Shown here piece after piece: positions 16,737 through 24,317 of a stretch of 45,096 bases of DNA (positions within the stretch are counted from its first letter, which is position 1; the number at the start of each line of letters is the position of its first letter). Source of the DNA: Anaerolineales bacterium. Its GTDB lineage: Bacteria > Chloroflexota > Anaerolineae > Anaerolineales > UBA11579. A model generated the notes under the pieces. It worked only from the letters and a program-made list of their open reading frames with translations, did not search any database and had not been told where the DNA came from. Location: the NCBI GenBank assembly GCA_026129305.1, contig JAHCII010000017.1, positions 1 to 45,096 of the forward strand. The letters are read 5' to 3'. The position numbers and the translations under genes are program-made.

Positions 16737-17785
16737 CAGCCAGCCAACAGGGCTTCCAGCGCAGCCAGTTCCGCCGGAATAACCGGCGTTGTAGGCAATG
16801 CCTGCGTGATGACGTCTGGGTCTTTGAGGCCGTGACCGGTGCAGACCAGCACCACGCGGCCCTGCGGCTGCAGGCGGCCAGCAATGATCTCCGCTGTAAG
16901 GCCGGCCAGGCCGGCGGCTGAAGCTGGCTCGACCCACAGCCCTTCGGCGGCCAGACGGCGCTGTGCGGCCAGGATCTCGGCGTCGCTGGCGGCCACAATC
17001 CGCCCGCCGGACTCGGCGGCGGCTTGCAATGCCTGCTCGCCGCGGGCGGGTTTGCCGATGCGGATGGCGGTAGCCACCGTTTCCGGCAGTTCAACCGGCG
17101 CGCCGTGTACCAGCGGGGCCGCCCCGGCGGCCTGTACGCCCAGCAGGCGCGGCAGGCCGCTGGCGTGCAGCTGGTGAACCTGGCGGAAACCCATCCAATA
17201 GGCAGTGATGTTGCCCGCGTTGCCCACCGGCAGGCACAGCCAGTCCGGGGCGCGGCCCAGGTCTTCAATCATCTCGAAGGCGGCGGTCTTTTGGCCCTGC
17301 AAGCGATGCGGGTTGAGCGAATTGACCAGAGCGATGGGTTGGCGCTGGCTGGTCTGCACCACCAGCTCCAAGGCCTGATCGAACGAGCCGCTGACCTGGA
17401 TGACCTGAGCGCCGTAGGCCAGCGCGCCGGCCAACTTGCCGGCGGCAACCTTGCCCTGCGGGATGAGCACGATGCAGCGCAGGCCGGCGCGGGCGGCATA
17501 GGCCGCCGCGCTGGCGGCAGTATTGCCGGTGGAAGCGCAGATCACGGCCTGGGCGCCGCGGCCCAACGCCTCGCCCACTGCGGCGGTCATGCCGCGGTCT
17601 TTGAAGGAGCCGGTCGGGTTCAAACCCTCGACCTTGGCATACAGCTCGAAGCCGCCGCCCAGTTCCTGGGCCAGGCGTGGCAAGGGCAGCAGCGGCGTGC
17701 CGCCCTCCAGCAGCGAGACGCTCTGAGTGTGGGCGGGCAGGTCCAGCAGTGCCTGGTAGCGCTGCAAGAGGGGCTTAATCTTCAT
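16736..17785 (-). CDS. thrC: Threonine synthase, 349 aa
   Basis: PLP enzyme that converts O-phosphohomoserine to threonine. Motifs: SLLEGGTPLLPLPRLA, NPTGSFKDRGMTAAV with the PLP lysine near residue 58, STGNTAASAAAYAARAG, VNSLNPHRLQGQKTAAFEM, LPVGNAGNITAYWMGF and VCTGHGLKDPDV at the C-terminus. The length fits class II threonine synthases of about 350 residues. The start ATG at 17785 gives MKIKPLLQRYQALL and lies 11 nt inside the end of comEA. A longer in-frame opening to 17872 reads through comEA and is rejected. No homoserine dehydrogenase gene is visible in the window. Confidence 0.94.
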   Translation of the reverse strand: MKIKPLLQRYQALLDLPAHTQSVSLLEGGTPLLPLPRLAQELGGGFELYAKVEGLNPTGSFKDRGMTAAVGEALGRGAQAVICASTGNTAASAAAYAARAGLRCIVLIPQGKVAAGKLAGALAYGAQVIQVSGSFDQALELVVQTSQRQPIALVNSLNPHRLQGQKTAAFEMIEDLGRAPDWLCLPVGNAGNITAYWMGFRQVHQLHASGLPRLLGVQAAGAAPLVHGAPVELPETVATAIRIGKPARGEQALQAAAESGGRIVAASDAEILAAQRRLAAEGLWVEPASAAGLAGLTAEIIAGRLQPQGRVVLVCTGHGLKDPDVITQALPTTPVIPAELAALEALLAG

Positions 17786-18197
17786 TGACTTCCACATAGG
17801 CAAAGGGCAGCAGGCCTTCCAGGGTGCGCGGGCCAATGCCAGGGATGTCCAACAATTGCTCCAGGCGCTCAAACGGCCCGTTCTGCTCGCGATACGAAAC
17901 GATCAGCATGGCCGTGCTGGGCCCGATGCCCGGCAGGAACTCCAGTTCCGCCGCGGTGGCCGCGTTCAGGTCCAACGGCAGGTTAGGCTGCACCAGTGGC
18001 GTGGGAGCCGGGCGGCTGGGCTGTGCTTGGGCCGCCAGGGCTGGGTCAGCCGTGGGTGCCTGCACCAACTCAATAGGCTGGCCGCGGCGCGGGGCGGCCA
18101 GCAACAGCAACAGGCCGGCGGCAGCCAGGCCGCACAACACGCCGTAGGCGATCCACCAGGCCGGTTGGGCCGCCAATTGTTTGGGTCCCCTGGACAT
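17775..18197 (-). CDS. comEA: ComEA-like DNA-binding protein with helix-hairpin-helix repeats, 140 aa
   Basis: Membrane-anchored DNA receptor of natural transformation. One transmembrane segment (about residues 14-36), an Ala/Pro-rich linker, then two HhH motifs: LDLNAATAAELEFLPGIGPS and a second, weaker DIPGIGPRTLEGL. The SLBB domain found in longer ComEA proteins is missing, so this is the short form. It heads an operon with thrC and thrB, overlapping thrC by 11 nt. comEC lies about 24 kb away on the same strand. A TATAAT ends 7 nt before the ATG, implying a leaderless mRNA. Confidence 0.85.
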   Translation of the reverse strand: MSRGPKQLAAQPAWWIAYGVLCGLAAAGLLLLLAAPRRGQPIELVQAPTADPALAAQAQPSRPAPTPLVQPNLPLDLNAATAAELEFLPGIGPSTAMLIVSYREQNGPFERLEQLLDIPGIGPRTLEGLLPFAYVEVNED

Positions 18198-18204
18198 GGC
18201 CGGA

Positions 18205-18210
18205 ATTATA
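18205..18210 (-). promoter_or_regulatory. -10 box giving a leaderless comEA operon mRNA
   Basis: TATAAT on the minus strand, 7 nt before the comEA ATG at 18197. It faces the plus-strand box at 18219-18224 within one 33-bp divergent spacer. Confidence 0.6.
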
Positions 18211-18218
18211 CGCTCCCT

Positions 18219-18224
18219 TATAAT
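18219..18224 (+). promoter_or_regulatory. -10 box giving a leaderless DUF554 mRNA
   Basis: TATAAT, then 6 nt, then the ATG at 18231, so the predicted +1 is the A of the start codon. The -35 region of this promoter would lie inside comEA. Confidence 0.6.
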
Positions 18225-18230
18225 CAGCGC

Positions 18231-18947
18231 ATGATCGGGACGCTTATTAATGTGGTCACCATCATTCTTGGCGGTCTGCTGGGCCTGGCCTTCGGCTCAC
18301 GCCTGCCGGAACGCATGGGGCAAACCGTCGTGGCCGGGTTGGGCCTGTTTACCGTGGCCTACGGCCTGCGCATGTTCTCGGAAACCAGCAATGCCGTGCT
18401 GGTGCTGTTGGCGATGATCATCGGCGGGATCCTGGGCGAGTGGTGGCAGATCGAAGAAGGCCTCAAACGCCTGGGCGCCTGGCTGCAAGCGCGCTTCGCC
18501 GCCAACGCTGAGGGCGGCAGCGCCAAATTCGTGCGCGGCTTCCTGACCGCTTCACTGGTCTACGCCATCGGCCCAATGGCCATCCTGGGCTCGATCCAGG
18601 ATGGGTTGACCGGTGACTTCAGCCTGCTGGCGATCAAGTCCACTCTGGACGGCTTCGCCAGTATTGTGTTCGCCTCCACGCTGGGCGTGGGGGTGCTGTT
18701 CTCTTCGCTGGTTATTCTGGTGCTGCAGGGCAGCATTTCGCTTCTGGCCCAACAAATTCAGTCCGTGTTCACCCCGGCCATGATCTCCGAACTAAGCGCC
18801 ACGGGCGGCCTGCTGCTGGTGGGCATGGGGGTGAGCAGCCTGCTGGAGATCAAGCCCATTCGGGTGGGCAATTTCCTCCCGGCGCTGGTGATCGCCCCAT
18901 TGATCGTGGCGCTGCTGGCCCATTTTGGCATTCCGCTGGACTTCTAG
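18231..18947 (+). CDS. DUF554-family integral membrane protein, 238 aa
   Basis: Matches the DUF554 family (YdfK/YqgA-like) by its start MIGTLINVVTIILGGLLG, the repeated Gly-rich transmembrane helices, GGILGEWWQIEEGL, KFVRGFLTASLVYAIGPMAILG and SLLEIKPIRVGNFLPALVIAP. About six or seven hydrophobic helices cover the protein. The function of the family is not established. A longer reading from 17856 runs through the antisense of comEA and is rejected; the start at 18231 agrees with the TATAAT box 6 nt upstream. It ends before a strong bidirectional terminator. Confidence 0.88.
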   Translation: MIGTLINVVTIILGGLLGLAFGSRLPERMGQTVVAGLGLFTVAYGLRMFSETSNAVLVLLAMIIGGILGEWWQIEEGLKRLGAWLQARFAANAEGGSAKFVRGFLTASLVYAIGPMAILGSIQDGLTGDFSLLAIKSTLDGFASIVFASTLGVGVLFSSLVILVLQGSISLLAQQIQSVFTPAMISELSATGGLLLVGMGVSSLLEIKPIRVGNFLPALVIAPLIVALLAHFGIPLDF

Positions 18948-18954
18948 CGCCAAT

Positions 18955-18988
18955 AAAAAACACCCTGCTTTTGGCAGGGTGTTTTTTT
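18955..18988. terminator. Bidirectional rho-independent terminator
   Basis: Stem CACCCTGC / GCAGGGTG (18961-18968 with 18974-18981), a 5-nt loop, an A-run on the left and a T-run on the right. It serves the plus-strand DUF554 gene and the minus-strand DsbA-like gene. Confidence 0.92.
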
Positions 18989-19006
18989 ATCGAGTACCAG
19001 ATCGGT

Positions 19007-19705
19007 CTAGTTGGCGCCGGCAGTTTCCAAAGCTTCGTCAATAACCTGCTGCAGACGGGAGAAAGGCTGTGCGCCGCCTAGCACCTGGCCATTGATCACA
19101 AAGGCCGGGGTGCCGCTTACGCCCAGGCTAGTGGCGGCGTCATGTGCGGCCTGTACTTCCGGGATCTTTTCGTCGCTGGTCATGCAGGCGCTAAAGGCTT
19201 GCGTATCCATGCCGGCCACCTTACCGGCCATATCAATCAGCTTGGCGTCCGAATAGCCGCCCACATTGCCATTGGAGAAGTTCACCGGCGCAAAGACCAC
19301 GTCGTGAAACTCCCAGAAGTAATTCTGCGCCGCGGCGCAGTATGCCGCCTCAGCCGAGTTGACCGATTCAGGGCCGAGGAAACCGACCACATAGTACATC
19401 AGGCGCACTTTGCCGGTGTCCACATATTCGGTGATCATGTCCTCTTCCACAGAGTTGTAGGAGTTGAGGCAGTGGGGGCATTGAAAGTCCAGGAATTCGA
19501 TCACGGTGACAGGTGCATCTGCGGCGCCCAACTGCATACCATCTTTTTGGGTGTAGGTGGTTTGGCGCGGGCCACTAAACAGCTGGCTTAGAACAATCAG
19601 TCCCACCAAAATAACTGCACCGATCCCCATGTAGATCAGCCATTGGTACTGGCCTTTTTTGGCTTTGGCGCGCTGGCGTTCCTGGCGAGCTTGGCGATTG
19701 GTCAT
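19007..19705 (-). CDS. Membrane-anchored DsbA-like thiol oxidoreductase (thioredoxin-like), 232 aa
   Basis: Extracytoplasmic disulfide enzyme of the DsbA/Thioredoxin_4 family. A basic N-terminus, one transmembrane anchor (about residues 21-44), then the active site C76-P-H-C79 in FLDFQCPHCLNSY and the cis-Pro loop SGTPAFVING near residue 205. The CPHC pair is the classical DsbA motif and suggests an oxidase. A GGAGG site (19717 region) fixes the ATG. A TACACT hexamer at about 19769-19774 may be its promoter. The partner (DsbB or VKOR) is not visible. The neighbouring secreted lipoproteins with conserved cysteines are possible clients (inference). Confidence 0.88.
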   Translation of the reverse strand: MTNRQARQERQRAKAKKGQYQWLIYMGIGAVILVGLIVLSQLFSGPRQTTYTQKDGMQLGAADAPVTVIEFLDFQCPHCLNSYNSVEEDMITEYVDTGKVRLMYYVVGFLGPESVNSAEAAYCAAAQNYFWEFHDVVFAPVNFSNGNVGGYSDAKLIDMAGKVAGMDTQAFSACMTSDEKIPEVQAAHDAATSLGVSGTPAFVINGQVLGGAQPFSRLQQVIDEALETAGAN

Positions 19706-19768
19706 TCTGTGTATCCTCCGAAGCAGGGTGTCTCCGGTCTAGGCCGGGCAAGGCGTAATTGCCTGCCC

Positions 19769-19774
19769 AGTGTA
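19769..19774 (-). promoter_or_regulatory. Possible -10 box of the DsbA-like gene
   Basis: TACACT on the minus strand with a weak TTTGTA about 16 nt upstream. A GGGCA/TGCCC hairpin at 19744-19766 overlaps the predicted start of transcription. Confidence 0.35.
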
Positions 19775-19824
19775 GCAGAAGTTGGCTCTTTACAAAGAAG
19801 TGAAAGAGTTTTTCTCTCCCCGGT

Positions 19825-20697
19825 TTAATCTGCGCCAGACGTGCAGTCGTACTGGTAGACCGGGAATTGTTCCCCATTGAAGTTGAAGCCCAGCTTTTTA
19901 TACAAGGCCAAAGAAGCCCCGTTATTGTCTTGGGTGTTCACGGTCAATAAGGTATCGCCGCGCTGCAAGACGTGAGTTTGGACATGGCGCACCAGGGCGG
20001 CGGCATGGCCGCGCCCCTGGTGACCGGGATGCGTGGCCAAGCGGGCCAAGTGCGGCCCGCGGGCACTGTGCGTACTGATCTGGTAGGCCACAATCTGCCC
20101 ACTCTGCTCGACGACGCTGGCCAGGCCGGCCTGGCTGAAAGCGGCCTCCAAGGCAGACAGCGAGTTGCGCCATAGCGGACGAAAGGCGGCATGATCCACC
20201 TCAGCCACCTGAGGCAGGTCTTCCTGGGTCATGGGGCGCAGGTCAGTGGCGCCCATACCCTGGGCGGAAGTCTGCAGGGGTTGGGGGCGCCATTCCAAAA
20301 CGACGACTTCGTGGTCCTTGATGAAGCCGCTGCGCGCCAGCAAACTTTCAAACCAGTCTTGCAGCGGAATGGCGGCCAGGGTGTGGATCTCTTGTTGGCG
20401 CAATATGGGGGTGGCCGCCGGCCAGAGCAGGTCCCAGGCATCTGTTGGCCGCACACCGGCAGCGGTGGCGAAGAGCCGCACCCAACTGACCTGAGGCAGG
20501 TCAGGCGAACAGGCCAAAGCGGCCACCAATTGCCCGGAATTTTCTGCGATCAAATAGGGGTCCTGGCCGAGCCAGTCCAGTGGACGGCGCCAATCCAAAT
20601 GGCGATGCACATAGGTTTCGAAGTGCAGCAGGTTGGCCAACCGGCTGCGGTCTGCTTCAGTCGCGGGGCGCTGGCTGAGGACCGCGGGAACAACCAT
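19825..20697 (-). CDS. GNAT-family N-acetyltransferase with two GNAT-like halves, 290 aa
   Basis: The C-terminal half (about residues 150-285) is a clear GNAT domain: LRPMTQEDLPQVAEVDHAAF, the acetyl-CoA loop region LATHPGHQGRGHAAALV (Q/RxxGxG/A) near 220, and NNGASLALYKKLGF. The N-terminal half (about 5-130) has a GNAT-like beginning (RPATEADRSRLANLL) but no clear acetyl-CoA loop, so it may be a degenerate second domain. The substrate is unknown. It lies just downstream of the signalling cluster but has its own TATAAT 8 nt before the ATG. Confidence 0.82.
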   Translation of the reverse strand: MVVPAVLSQRPATEADRSRLANLLHFETYVHRHLDWRRPLDWLGQDPYLIAENSGQLVAALACSPDLPQVSWVRLFATAAGVRPTDAWDLLWPAATPILRQQEIHTLAAIPLQDWFESLLARSGFIKDHEVVVLEWRPQPLQTSAQGMGATDLRPMTQEDLPQVAEVDHAAFRPLWRNSLSALEAAFSQAGLASVVEQSGQIVAYQISTHSARGPHLARLATHPGHQGRGHAAALVRHVQTHVLQRGDTLLTVNTQDNNGASLALYKKLGFNFNGEQFPVYQYDCTSGAD

Positions 20698-20705
20698 CAG
20701 GAGAA

Positions 20706-20711
20706 ATTATA
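20706..20711 (-). promoter_or_regulatory. -10 box of the GNAT gene, nearly leaderless
   Basis: TATAAT on the minus strand, 8 nt before the ATG at 20697, inside the 33-nt gap after the HD-GYP stop. The predicted leader is 2 nt. Confidence 0.5.
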
Positions 20712-20730
20712 CCGGATGCCGGCAGCCTTT

Positions 20731-21465
20731 TTACTTGTCCAGGATATGCAGGAAAAATGATTCGACCACATGCGGGTCAAAATGCTTGCCAGCCTGGTCA
20801 CGCAAGTAGTCTTTGACCTTGCCGGTCTCCCAGGCGGGACGATAAGGGCGATCAGAGGTGAGCGCATCCCAAACATCAATGATGGCAAAAATGCGCGCCT
20901 CCAGTGGAATTTCCTGTCCTTTAAGGCCGTGAGGATAGCCCGAACCATCCCATTTTTCATGGTGGTAGAGCGGGATGGGCATGGCGGGGTGCAGGAACTC
21001 GATGCCTTCCAGCATTTGGCCGGCATATTCCGGGTGCTTGCGCATGATGTGCCATTCATTCTCGTTGAGCGGCCCGGTTTTGCCCAATATCTGGTCGGGG
21101 ATGCCCATTTTGCCAATATCGTGGAGCAAAGCGCCGCGGCGCACATGCACCAGTCTGTCGTCATCCAACCCCAAGTGACGCGCCAGTGCTACCGTAGTTT
21201 CGGTCACGCGGCGGCTGTGTTCGATGGTCTCCATGTCGCGCAGGGCCAAAGCGTGCGCCCAGCCTTCGATGGTGCGCTCGTAAGCATCGCGCAGATCATC
21301 ATTGGAGCGCTGCAAATCGCGGAACAGGGACGCGTTGTCAATGGCGATGGCGGCCTGTCCGGCCAGCGTCAGCAGAAAGTCTTCCCATTCCGTGTCACGG
21401 GCTTCTTCTGAACGGTGAAAGGTTTCCAGCACGCCAATCACCTTGCCCTTGGCCACCAGAGGCAC
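20731..21465 (-). CDS. HD-GYP phosphodiesterase part (3' fragment of a split gene)
   Basis: This is the continuation, in another frame, of the REC-PAS-GAF-GAF protein encoded just upstream. It opens in the last strands of a GAF domain (VPLVAKGKVIGVLETFHRS), whose beginning lies in the upstream frame. It then has a helix linker and an HD-GYP domain: HSRRVTETTVALARHLG, LLHDIGKMGIP, HHEKWDGSGYPHGLKG and DALTSDRPYRPA. All HD and GYP residues expected for cyclic-di-GMP hydrolysis are present. No ribosome site precedes it; the GTG at 21465 is an artefact of opening the frame. Adding one base near 21485-21487 would join both parts into one 794-aa protein. Confidence 0.85.
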   Translation of the reverse strand: MPLVAKGKVIGVLETFHRSEEARDTEWEDFLLTLAGQAAIAIDNASLFRDLQRSNDDLRDAYERTIEGWAHALALRDMETIEHSRRVTETTVALARHLGLDDDRLVHVRRGALLHDIGKMGIPDQILGKTGPLNENEWHIMRKHPEYAGQMLEGIEFLHPAMPIPLYHHEKWDGSGYPHGLKGQEIPLEARIFAIIDVWDALTSDRPYRPAWETGKVKDYLRDQAGKHFDPHVVESFFLHILDK

Positions 21466-23114
21466 AGCATGATAGCTGAGGAAGTTTCCTCCTGAAAGAG
21501 CGGTGCCCGCAAGGTGTTGTGGTGCAGAGCCTTGCCACCGCCGCGCACCAGCTGGCGCTGTTGCGCGGCCTGGCCGGCCAAGCCATCACCAAAGTTGACC
21601 CGGCTCTCGTGGATCAGTGGGCTGCGGAAGCCACTCCCGGCAGCGAACTCCAGGACATTCTCGGCGTTGAGCAGCAAGACCGCCGCCGCATCCAGAACAA
21701 GCTCGCGATTGGCCTGAGTCAAGATCACATCCAGGATGAAGTTTAGGTCAAGGCTGGAGGTGATTGCCAGGTCAATTTCACGCAGGCTGCGCAGGTGCCG
21801 CAAACGGCGTTGGGTCTGCTCATACAAAGCCGCCCGGTGGATGGCGTTGCCACCGATACTGCAGATGGCATTAATCACGCGCACATCACTGTTCTCAAAA
21901 GGCAGGTCACGCCCCAAACCGAGGGTACCGATCACTTTGTCTTCGGCAGAGATGGGGAAAATAGCCACCGATTTAGTGGGCGTGACGCCCTTGACCACTT
22001 CGTATACAGCCGGGTCTGGGTCGACGACGAATTGATTGTTGATGTAGGCGCTGCGCTCTTTGACCACTTTGCTGGTCAGCCCCATGCCGCGCGGGATGAC
22101 CGAGCCAACCGGCTGGCTGGCCCGCGGCCCGCGGCCGGCCACAATGTGGTGGTCACCGCTTTGCTCATCGGTCAGAGTGATCGACCCGTCCAGGGCGCCA
22201 ACCGCTTGCATGGCCTGGTCCATGATCACCGGCAGCATTTCGTCTTGAGCGTTGGCATCCTGCAGGCCGCGGCTCACAGCCGCAATGGCCTCCATCTCGC
22301 TCTCGCGCACTTTACGCTCTGAAATATCCCGGATGATGAGCTGTGTAGCCTGCTTGTCTTCGAAAAGGAAGGGCGTGGCAGTCACCTCCACATCGATCAT
22401 GCGCCCATCCGAGCGAATGAACTTTTCCTCGACGGGCGACTGGGCCTCTCCAGTTTCGGCCTGTTTCGTGATACGGGCGGCCACCGCGCTGCGGTCGTGA
22501 GGATGCACCAAGTCCAGGACATTACGACCTTCCAGATCTTCCTGGCTGCTGACACCCAACAAATTAAGGGCGGCGGGATTGGCAAATACAATTTCGCTGT
22601 CGACATGCACCATGATGGCGTCGGGCATCATGTCCACCAGGCTCTGGTAACGCTCGCGGCTTTCGACCAACTGCTTTTCGGTCTCGTCGCGCTCAATGGC
22701 GTAACGGATGGAGCGGAGCAGCAGGTCGCCGTTGATCTGCCCTTTAACCAAATAATCCTGGGCGCCGCTGCGCACCGCATGCAGGGCCAAGTCCACATCA
22801 TTCAAGCCGCTGAGGATAATGATCGTGAAGGCTTTGCCCTTTTCTTGAAAGCGTTCGAAGGTTTCAAAACCCTGGCAGTCCGGCAGGCCCAGGTCCAACA
22901 GGACCGCGTCCAACGGCTGTTCGGGGTCTCCCACATATTCCAGACCCTCGTCGAGAGTAGTGACATGCTCAAAGCGCAAGTTCATATTGCCGGTGCTTTT
23001 GAGCATTTCCTGGATCAGACGCGCATCACCAGGGTTGTCTTCCACTAACAAGACCCGAATCGGCTTATCGCGTTTCTGGGAAGGAAGTTCCCCCGTGGGG
23101 ATGCGGGCGCTCAT
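21438..23114 (-). CDS. REC-PAS-GAF-GAF signalling protein (5' fragment, frameshifted before HD-GYP)
   Basis: Response-regulator part (about residues 18-145): IRVLLVEDNPGDARLIQEML, phospho-Asp in AVLLDLGLPDCQGF, ILSGL and DYLVKG. PAS domain (about 155-270): YQSLVDMMPDAIMVHVDSEIVFANPAALNLLG. First GAF (about 280-425) and a second GAF that breaks off after NTLRAPLFQEE. After this the frame continues with unrelated residues to a stop at 21438, while the expected GAF continuation (NFLSYHAVPLVAKGK) is found one frame over. Its ATG overlaps the stop of the upstream kinase (ATGA), so the kinase-regulator pair is translationally coupled. As one protein it would link phosphorelay input to cyclic-di-GMP turnover. 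Confidence 0.87.
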   Translation of the reverse strand: MSARIPTGELPSQKRDKPIRVLLVEDNPGDARLIQEMLKSTGNMNLRFEHVTTLDEGLEYVGDPEQPLDAVLLDLGLPDCQGFETFERFQEKGKAFTIIILSGLNDVDLALHAVRSGAQDYLVKGQINGDLLLRSIRYAIERDETEKQLVESRERYQSLVDMMPDAIMVHVDSEIVFANPAALNLLGVSSQEDLEGRNVLDLVHPHDRSAVAARITKQAETGEAQSPVEEKFIRSDGRMIDVEVTATPFLFEDKQATQLIIRDISERKVRESEMEAIAAVSRGLQDANAQDEMLPVIMDQAMQAVGALDGSITLTDEQSGDHHIVAGRGPRASQPVGSVIPRGMGLTSKVVKERSAYINNQFVVDPDPAVYEVVKGVTPTKSVAIFPISAEDKVIGTLGLGRDLPFENSDVRVINAICSIGGNAIHRAALYEQTQRRLRHLRSLREIDLAITSSLDLNFILDVILTQANRELVLDAAAVLLLNAENVLEFAAGSGFRSPLIHESRVNFGDGLAGQAAQQRQLVRGGGKALHHNTLRAPLFQEETSSAIMLCLWWPRAR

Positions 23115-24187
23115 ACTTGCTCTCCTGATGGGGCCGGAATGGTGAAGAACACTTTGCTGCCCTGCCCTGGCTCAGACTCGATCCAAATCGCTCCAGCGTG
23201 GCGATCTACGATGCGCTTGCTGATCGCCAGGCCCATCCCAGTGCCGGGATAACGCTCCCGGCTGTGCAATTTACGAAATATCAAAAAGACTTGGTCCAAG
23301 TGGGCAGCGTCTATGCCGATGCCGTTGTCTTCCACACAAAATTGGTGAAAGCCGTCTTTCGTCTCGGCCCGAATATGAATGACCGGCGCCTGCTCCGCAT
23401 GAAATTTCAAAGCGTTGGAGATCAGATACTGAAAGAGCAGGGCCAACTGGGCCGGGTCAGCATACACGCTGGGCAGCGGCCCGATATGGATCTTGGCCTG
23501 CGCATCAGCAATCGCCATTTCAAGGTTTTCCAACACATTTTGCAAAACATCTTCGGCCGGCACCCAAGTCATGGCGCCACCGCGGGTCTGCACGCGGGAA
23601 AAGACGAGCAGGTCATTGATCATCTGCTGCAGGCGGCTGGCTCCATCCACAGCAAAGCCAATAAACTCATCGCCGTCTTTGTCCAGCTTGCCGCTGTAGC
23701 GCTGGCGGATCAACTGCATGTAGCCATCCACCATGCGCAGAGGCTCTTGCAGGTCGTGAGAGACGATATAGGCAAATTGCTGCAACTCCCCTTCTGCGCT
23801 CGCCAGTTTTTCTTGCAGACCGTTGGCTGCATGAGCTTCAGCAGGCAGGATGGTGCTGACAATCATTTGCTCCCCTTCGATCTCGACTAAGCGCGCAGAA
23901 AGCTCTCCCCAGCGCAGTCGGCCACTACCAGTCCTGAATTCTACGGGAAGGCGATCGACGGCTTGGTCCTTGTGCAGTTGCTGCACGATGTGCCGGCGGT
24001 CCTGGGTCCCAGCATACCAATCTGCCGCGCGGCTTTCAATAATCTGCTCAAGTGAGGCGTCAAAGAACTGACAAAATGCTTGATTGGCGAAAAGAAAACG
24101 CCCATCTTGTGGATGGGTAATTGCCATTGCGTTGGGCGCCAATTCCAACGCAACTTGGTAACCCTCCCCCTTCATCGCAACTGCCAT
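23111..24187 (-). CDS. PAS sensor histidine kinase of phytochrome type, 358 aa
   Basis: Cytoplasmic kinase without transmembrane helices. A PAS domain (about residues 8-115: LELAPNAMAITHPQDGRFLFANQAF) is followed by a short coiled coil. HisKA has H-box FAYIVSHDLQEPLRMV (near 141-156), and the HATPase domain has SNALKF (N box), EDNGIGIDAAHLDQVF (G1) and RYPGTGMGLAISKRIVDRH (G2). The DLQEPLR H-box and the FRKLHSRERYPGTG ending are typical of phytochrome-class kinases. It overlaps the REC-PAS-GAF gene by ATGA and is its likely partner. Upstream are a TATACT box and an 18-bp palindrome that may be an operator. Confidence 0.92.
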   Translation of the reverse strand: MAVAMKGEGYQVALELAPNAMAITHPQDGRFLFANQAFCQFFDASLEQIIESRAADWYAGTQDRRHIVQQLHKDQAVDRLPVEFRTGSGRLRWGELSARLVEIEGEQMIVSTILPAEAHAANGLQEKLASAEGELQQFAYIVSHDLQEPLRMVDGYMQLIRQRYSGKLDKDGDEFIGFAVDGASRLQQMINDLLVFSRVQTRGGAMTWVPAEDVLQNVLENLEMAIADAQAKIHIGPLPSVYADPAQLALLFQYLISNALKFHAEQAPVIHIRAETKDGFHQFCVEDNGIGIDAAHLDQVFLIFRKLHSRERYPGTGMGLAISKRIVDRHAGAIWIESEPGQGSKVFFTIPAPSGEQV

Positions 24188-24267
24188 ACAACTAACCTAC
24201 CCCAATTTTTCGAATCACCTGCCGGCTATCGCGCTCGCAGGGTTAAGGCGAAAAAAGTGACAGTAGA

Positions 24268-24273
24268 AGTATA
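24268..24273 (-). promoter_or_regulatory. Predicted -10 box of the kinase-HD-GYP pair
   Basis: TATACT on the minus strand, predicting a start near 24261 and a 73-nt leader to the ATG at 24187. Confidence 0.4.
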
Positions 24274-24295
24274 GCTCTGGCTTTTTTGGGGTTTC

Positions 24296-24313
24296 CCTTA
24301 CAATCTTGTAAGG
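24296..24313. promoter_or_regulatory. 18-bp palindrome, candidate operator
   Basis: Perfect inverted repeat with arms CCTTACAA and TTGTAAGG around a 2-bp centre. It sits just after the stop of the XRE gene and about 22 bp upstream of the TATACT box of the downstream kinase, overlapping the outer edge of the -35 position. The 2-nt centre and the lack of a T-run argue against a terminator. Confidence 0.5.
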
Positions 24314-24317
24314 ATAA

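Noticed and set aside
24296..24313. Palindrome read as a terminator of the XRE gene
   Set aside because: The centre is only 2 nt and no T-run follows on the minus strand, so an operator is a better reading.
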